NCBI GenBank assembly: GCA_938045085.1
Contig: CALINZ010000164.1
Coordinates: 1-9,147 of the forward strand
Reading direction: 5' to 3'
DNA length: 9,147 nt
Source of the DNA: an uncultured Collinsella sp.
GTDB taxonomy: Bacteria; Actinomycetota; Coriobacteriia; Coriobacteriales; Coriobacteriaceae
Shown here in pieces: positions 5,676-9,147 of this stretch. The position numbers and the translations under genes were made by a program. Position 1 is the first letter of the stretch. Every line of letters begins with the position of its first letter. The notes beneath the pieces were generated by a model. The model was given only the letters and a program-made list of their open reading frames with translations, did not search any database and had not been told where the DNA came from.

Positions 5676-8414
5676 TTACTTGGCATCGGCCCAGGTTATG
5701 CCGGTGCTGGCTTCGGCGATTAGGGGGACGCGGAGGTCTACTACGTGCTCCATGACGTCGCGGACCATGGTGGTTAGGCGCTCGACTTCATCGACGGGGC
5801 ACTCAAAGTCCAGTTCGTCGTGTACCTGCAAGATCATGTGGGCGGCAAAGCCCTCCTCTTCCAGACGGCGGCTTACGCGGGCCATCGCGATCTTGATGAT
5901 GTCGGCGGCGGTTCCCTGCATGGGGTGGTTCATGGCCGTGCGCTCGCCAAAGCCGCGGAGTTGCGGGTTTTTGGCCTTGAGCTCCGGAATATGACGACGG
6001 CGGCCGTACATGGTCTCGGCGTAGCCCGTCTGCTTGGCGCGTGCCACCACGTTGTCGAGGAACGTACGCACGCCCGGGTAGGCCTCGTAGTAGCGGTCGA
6101 TCATGTCGCGCGCCTCGGCCATCGAGATATGCAGCGACTGCGACAGGCCGTAGGCCTGCTGGCCATACACGATGCCAAAGTTCACGGCCTTGGCGCGACT
6201 GCGCAGGTCGGGCGTTACCTCGGACACCGGCACACCAAACACGCGCGCCGCCGTCTCGGCATGGAAGTCCTCGCCCTCGTTAAAGGCGCGCACCAAGTGC
6301 TCGTCACCCGAGAGATGTGCCAGCAGACGCAGCTCGATCTGCGAGTAGTCCACCGCCAAAAAGACGCTTCCCTCGCCTGCCGAAAACGCCGTCTTGACGG
6401 TACGCCCCAGCTCCGAGCGCGTCGGAATGTTTTGCAGATTAGGGTCGCTCGAAGACAGACGCCCCGTCGCGGTGTTGGTCTGGTTGTACGTGGTGTGCAC
6501 ACGACCGTCACCGCGGCGCAGCGGGCCCAACGTGTCCAGATAGGTTGACTTGATCTTGGACTTCTCGCGCCAGTCTAAGATCAAACGAACAATCTCGTGG
6601 TCACGGGCAAGATCACTCAGTACCTTGGCATTGGTCGAATAGTAACCGCGCTTGGTCTTTTTGAGACCCTTGGTCGGAAGGCCCATCACATCAAAGAGCA
6701 CATGCGAAAGTTGCATGGGGCTGCCGATGTTAAAGGTCTCGTCACCGGCAAGGTCGCGAATGCTTCGTTCGACCTCGGTGATCTGGGTCGCCAGACCCTC
6801 GGACAGACTGTGCAGGCGGTCGGGGTCCACGAGCATGCCCGCGCGCTCCATCTTGGCAAGTACCGGAACGAGCGGCATCTCGATGCCATCGAACACGTTG
6901 GCGGCGTTCTCACGGGCCATGCACTCGCGCAACGGCGCCACGAGCGCCAGCGTCAGAGCCGCAGTACGGGCGGCAGGCGCCGGAGCGTCCTCACCAGCAC
7001 CGCGCGCCGCAGGCAACGCCATCTGCAGATAGGTATCGGCCAGATATGCCTCATCGAACTCGGAGCGATCGGAATCCAGCAGATAGGCAGCGACCACGGT
7101 ATCGAAGATACGCGTGGAATCGGCAGCGAGCGGATCCATGAGCTCGGGCTCAGAAGAATCGATGGGCGAAAGCTCGTGCAGCAGCGCTTTCGTATCCGGG
7201 CTCGCCACGCGGCCCTCCATAAACAGGCTCGCAAGCACGCCGGCGATCACACCGTGAGCGAAGTTGAAGCCCTCAACCTCAGCCGCCGCACAGCTGTCGC
7301 CCTCCTCGAGCGCGAACAGGCCCTTGGACGTCGCCAACCACAGCGTGCGCGTCAGCCCAAAGAGCGCGCCCTCTTCCTTGTCGTCGTCCACCACGGCGGC
7401 GACCCACTCGCCGGCATCAATCGCGCGGGAGACCTCAGCCGCAACGGCACCAAGCGCGTCGGCATCGCCGGCGGCTGCGCGAACCATAGCAGGTATCTCA
7501 AACACACTGGAGGCAGCAGCCCCGCCCTCGCCGCCGATCAGCGCCAAGAAACGGTTCTGCATGGCGGTGATACCAAGCGTACCCAGCGCCGCGGAAACCT
7601 CATCGGCAGAAAACGCCGGGAAGGACGTCGCCTCAAAGTCGAGCTCGACGGGCGCATCGGTGCGAATTGTCGCAACCTTGCGGCTCAGTAGTGCGTCATC
7701 GATGTGTGCACGCAGGTTCTCGCCCATCTTGCCCTTGACCTCATCGGCATGCGCGATGACTTCGTCCAGGCTACCGTACTTCGCAATGAGCGCACTCGCC
7801 TTTTTGGGACCGATGCCCGGTACACCGGGGATGTTGTCGGACGTATCGCCCTTTAGACCGTAAAAATCGGGCACGAGCGCCGGCGTAATGCCGTGATACA
7901 GGTCGTCCACGCTCTCGGGCGTCATAATCGCCACGTCGGACAGGCCCTTGCGGGTCGAGACCACGTTGACGTGCTCGGTCACGAGTTGATACATGTCGCG
8001 GTCGCCGGTCACCAGTAGCATGTCGCAGCCGGCCTGCTCGCCCAGGCGCGCCATGGTTCCCAGGATATCGTCGCCTTCCCAGCCCTCGGACTGCAGAATC
8101 GGCACGTTGAGCGCGGTGAGCAGCTCCTTAATCATAGGGAACTGCGCATGCAGATCGGGGTCCATGGGCGGGCGTTGCGCCTTATACTGCGGCAGCATCT
8201 CCATGCGCACGCGCGGCTTACCCTTGTCAAACGCCACGACCACACCGTCGGGGTTAAAGGCATCAATCATCTTAAGAAACATGTTCAGAAAGCCAAAGAT
8301 CGCGTTGGTGGGGCGACCGTCCGGCGCGTTCATGGTCGGCGGCACGGCGTGGAAGGCGCGATGCATGAGCGAGTTGCCGTCGATAACGGCAAAGGTGCGG
8401 CGCTTGTCAGACAT
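5676..8414 (-). CDS. polA: DNA polymerase I
   Basis: Pol I removes RNA primers and fills gaps in Okazaki fragment maturation and excision repair. The 912-residue product has an N-terminal 5'-3' flap exonuclease domain (about 1-300): DGN 12-14, EGDD 113-116, TGDRD 136-140 and GDTSDNIPGVPGIG 189-202. A divergent middle domain (about 320-500) follows, then the polymerase domain. The latter has TGRLSSSDPNLQNIPTR (650-666), motif A VDYSQIELR (Asp689), motif B with Lys742 and Tyr750, and motif C VHDE (Asp866). The spacing between Asp689, Lys742 and Asp866 equals that of E. coli Asp705, Lys758 and Asp882. The middle domain lacks the DxE proofreading motif, so 3'-5' exonuclease activity is probably absent. 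The ATG at 8414 has GAGG eight bases ahead and begins the conserved VIDGNSL domain. A GTG 13 codons upstream was rejected for poor ribosome binding site spacing. Confidence 0.97.
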   Translation of the reverse strand: MSDKRRTFAVIDGNSLMHRAFHAVPPTMNAPDGRPTNAIFGFLNMFLKMIDAFNPDGVVVAFDKGKPRVRMEMLPQYKAQRPPMDPDLHAQFPMIKELLTALNVPILQSEGWEGDDILGTMARLGEQAGCDMLLVTGDRDMYQLVTEHVNVVSTRKGLSDVAIMTPESVDDLYHGITPALVPDFYGLKGDTSDNIPGVPGIGPKKASALIAKYGSLDEVIAHADEVKGKMGENLRAHIDDALLSRKVATIRTDAPVELDFEATSFPAFSADEVSAALGTLGITAMQNRFLALIGGEGGAAASSVFEIPAMVRAAAGDADALGAVAAEVSRAIDAGEWVAAVVDDDKEEGALFGLTRTLWLATSKGLFALEEGDSCAAAEVEGFNFAHGVIAGVLASLFMEGRVASPDTKALLHELSPIDSSEPELMDPLAADSTRIFDTVVAAYLLDSDRSEFDEAYLADTYLQMALPAARGAGEDAPAPAARTAALTLALVAPLRECMARENAANVFDGIEMPLVPVLAKMERAGMLVDPDRLHSLSEGLATQITEVERSIRDLAGDETFNIGSPMQLSHVLFDVMGLPTKGLKKTKRGYYSTNAKVLSDLARDHEIVRLILDWREKSKIKSTYLDTLGPLRRGDGRVHTTYNQTNTATGRLSSSDPNLQNIPTRSELGRTVKTAFSAGEGSVFLAVDYSQIELRLLAHLSGDEHLVRAFNEGEDFHAETAARVFGVPVSEVTPDLRSRAKAVNFGIVYGQQAYGLSQSLHISMAEARDMIDRYYEAYPGVRTFLDNVVARAKQTGYAETMYGRRRHIPELKAKNPQLRGFGERTAMNHPMQGTAADIIKIAMARVSRRLEEEGFAAHMILQVHDELDFECPVDEVERLTTMVRDVMEHVVDLRVPLIAEASTGITWADAK

Positions 8415-8506
8415 ATTGAATACCTCGCTTTGGGCTGGGCACGGTTTGCTCACTCCAGTTTACACGCTCCCCGCCCCGCGGCCACCTCACATCAAGCTCC
8501 CCCGCC

Positions 8507-8541
8507 ACCGTGAGCCCGCGCGTGATACGATGGCTCACGGT
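8507..8541. promoter_or_regulatory. Operator-like palindrome over the aminopeptidase promoter
   Basis: ACCGTGAGCC (8507-8516) and GGCTCACGGT (8532-8541) form a perfect 10-bp inverted repeat with a 15-bp spacer. The spacer contains TG-A-TACGAT, an extended -10 (8523-8531) directed toward the aminopeptidase gene. No T-run follows either arm, which argues against a terminator. The layout, with arms on both sides of the -10, fits a dimeric repressor site. The alternative is an RNA hairpin. Transcription from this -10 would start near 8538, inside the right arm. The bound regulator, if any, is unknown. Confidence 0.45.
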
Positions 8542-8580
8542 ACATCAACCAGCACGATCGATCCGAAAGGAGCCTGCGTC

Positions 8581-9147
8581 ATGGAGCGTCCCTGCGCATG
8601 GAAAAAGTACACGCCACAGCAAATCGAGGAGCTCGAGGAGCTTTGCCGCGGCTATAAGCAGTTTTTGAGTGAGAACAAGACCGAGCGCCTGTGCGTCAAG
8701 GCCGGCATCAAGATGGCCGAGGAGGCGGGATACGTCGACCTGGAGACCGTAATCGCCGCAGGCCGCGAGCTTAAGGCAGGCGACAAGGTGTATGCCGCCA
8801 ATCACGGCAAGGACCTCATGCTCGTCAACCTGGGCAACGCCCCGCTCGAGCAGGGCTTTAACATCCTGGGCGCCCACGTGGACTCGCCGCGCCTAGACCT
8901 TAAGCAGAACCCCGCCTTCGAGGCCGGCGACATGGCTTATCTCGACACGCACTACTACGGCGGCGTCAAGAGCTACCACTGGGTAGCCTCCCCGCTCGCA
9001 CTCGTGGGCGTCATCTGCAAAAAGGACGGTACCACCGTCGACATCAATATCGGCGACAAGGCGGACGACCCGGTCTTTACCATCTCCGACCTGCTGATCC
9101 ACCTCTCGAGCGAGCAGATGTCCAAACCTGCCAAGGACGCCGTCGAT
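8581..9147 (+). CDS. M18 family aminopeptidase, 3' end beyond the window
   Basis: A zinc aminopeptidase of the M18 family, which removes N-terminal residues from peptides as large cytoplasmic oligomers (commonly dodecamers). Only the first 189 residues are present out of an expected 450-470. Visible family motifs are GAHVDSPRLDLK (97-108), where His99 is the first metal ligand and Asp101 the supporting acid, LDTHYYGGVKSYHW (121-134), and DPVFTISDLLIHL (163-175), at the start of the segment that forms the dimerisation or lid domain in this family. The ATG at 8581 is preceded by AAAGGAG at 8-base spacing, an excellent ribosome binding site. The gene is divergent from polA, with about 166 bp between the two starts. 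The remaining metal ligands lie outside the window, so activity cannot be confirmed. Confidence 0.93.
   Translation, partial: MERPCAWKKYTPQQIEELEELCRGYKQFLSENKTERLCVKAGIKMAEEAGYVDLETVIAAGRELKAGDKVYAANHGKDLMLVNLGNAPLEQGFNILGAHVDSPRLDLKQNPAFEAGDMAYLDTHYYGGVKSYHWVASPLALVGVICKKDGTTVDINIGDKADDPVFTISDLLIHLSSEQMSKPAKDAVD

Noticed and set aside
6597..7691. Plus-strand open frame of 364 codons antisense to polA
   Set aside because: It lies wholly within a well-supported polA, and its translation is arginine-rich with no recognisable domain.
8415..8453. Upstream GTG start for polA adding 13 residues
   Set aside because: The purine-rich sequence lies too close to the GTG, and the added residues are not part of the conserved flap nuclease start. 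The ATG at 8414 has a well-spaced GAGG.

Overview
The window looks like a chromosomal segment of a high-GC actinobacterium. Protein style and GC-rich codon use suggest a gut Coriobacteriia relative such as Collinsella; this is a judgement from memory, not a database match. Most of it is core metabolism and DNA maintenance. I see no tRNA, rRNA, CRISPR array, insertion sequence or phage gene.

Layout, left to right. (1) ndk on the minus strand, with a 385-bp gap upstream that holds the argH terminator and a candidate ndk promoter. (2) argH and argG, both minus strand and transcribed in the order argG then argH, separated by about 520 bp. That gap contains a strong terminator-like hairpin and a 56-codon small ORF with an excellent ribosome binding site. 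(3) A roughly 550-bp AT-rich divergent region between argG and a plus-strand gene, with one doubtful ORF of 152 codons. (4) A plus-strand Cof-type HAD hydrolase. (5) A convergent gap between the HAD gene and polA that carries a perfect 32-bp inverted repeat with a nested hairpin, followed by a compact, probably bidirectional terminator. (6) polA on the minus strand, encoding a full-length DNA polymerase I whose middle domain seems to lack proofreading residues. (7) A divergent M18 aminopeptidase on the plus strand, cut by the window edge, with a 10-bp inverted repeat bracketing its likely -10 element.

ArgG and ArgH together carry out the last two steps of arginine synthesis (citrulline plus aspartate to argininosuccinate, then to arginine and fumarate). 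Ndk and Pol I serve nucleotide balance and DNA repair or Okazaki fragment processing. The HAD enzyme and the aminopeptidase are housekeeping enzymes with unresolved physiological substrates. Three annotated starts (argH, argG, polA) were moved inward from the longest open frame because the internal ATG has the ribosome binding site and begins the conserved domain.

I found no convincing new multi-gene system. The observations most worth a second look are the 32-bp inverted repeat, the small ORF between argG and argH, the AT-rich argG/HAD divergent region, and the operator-like palindrome in front of the aminopeptidase.
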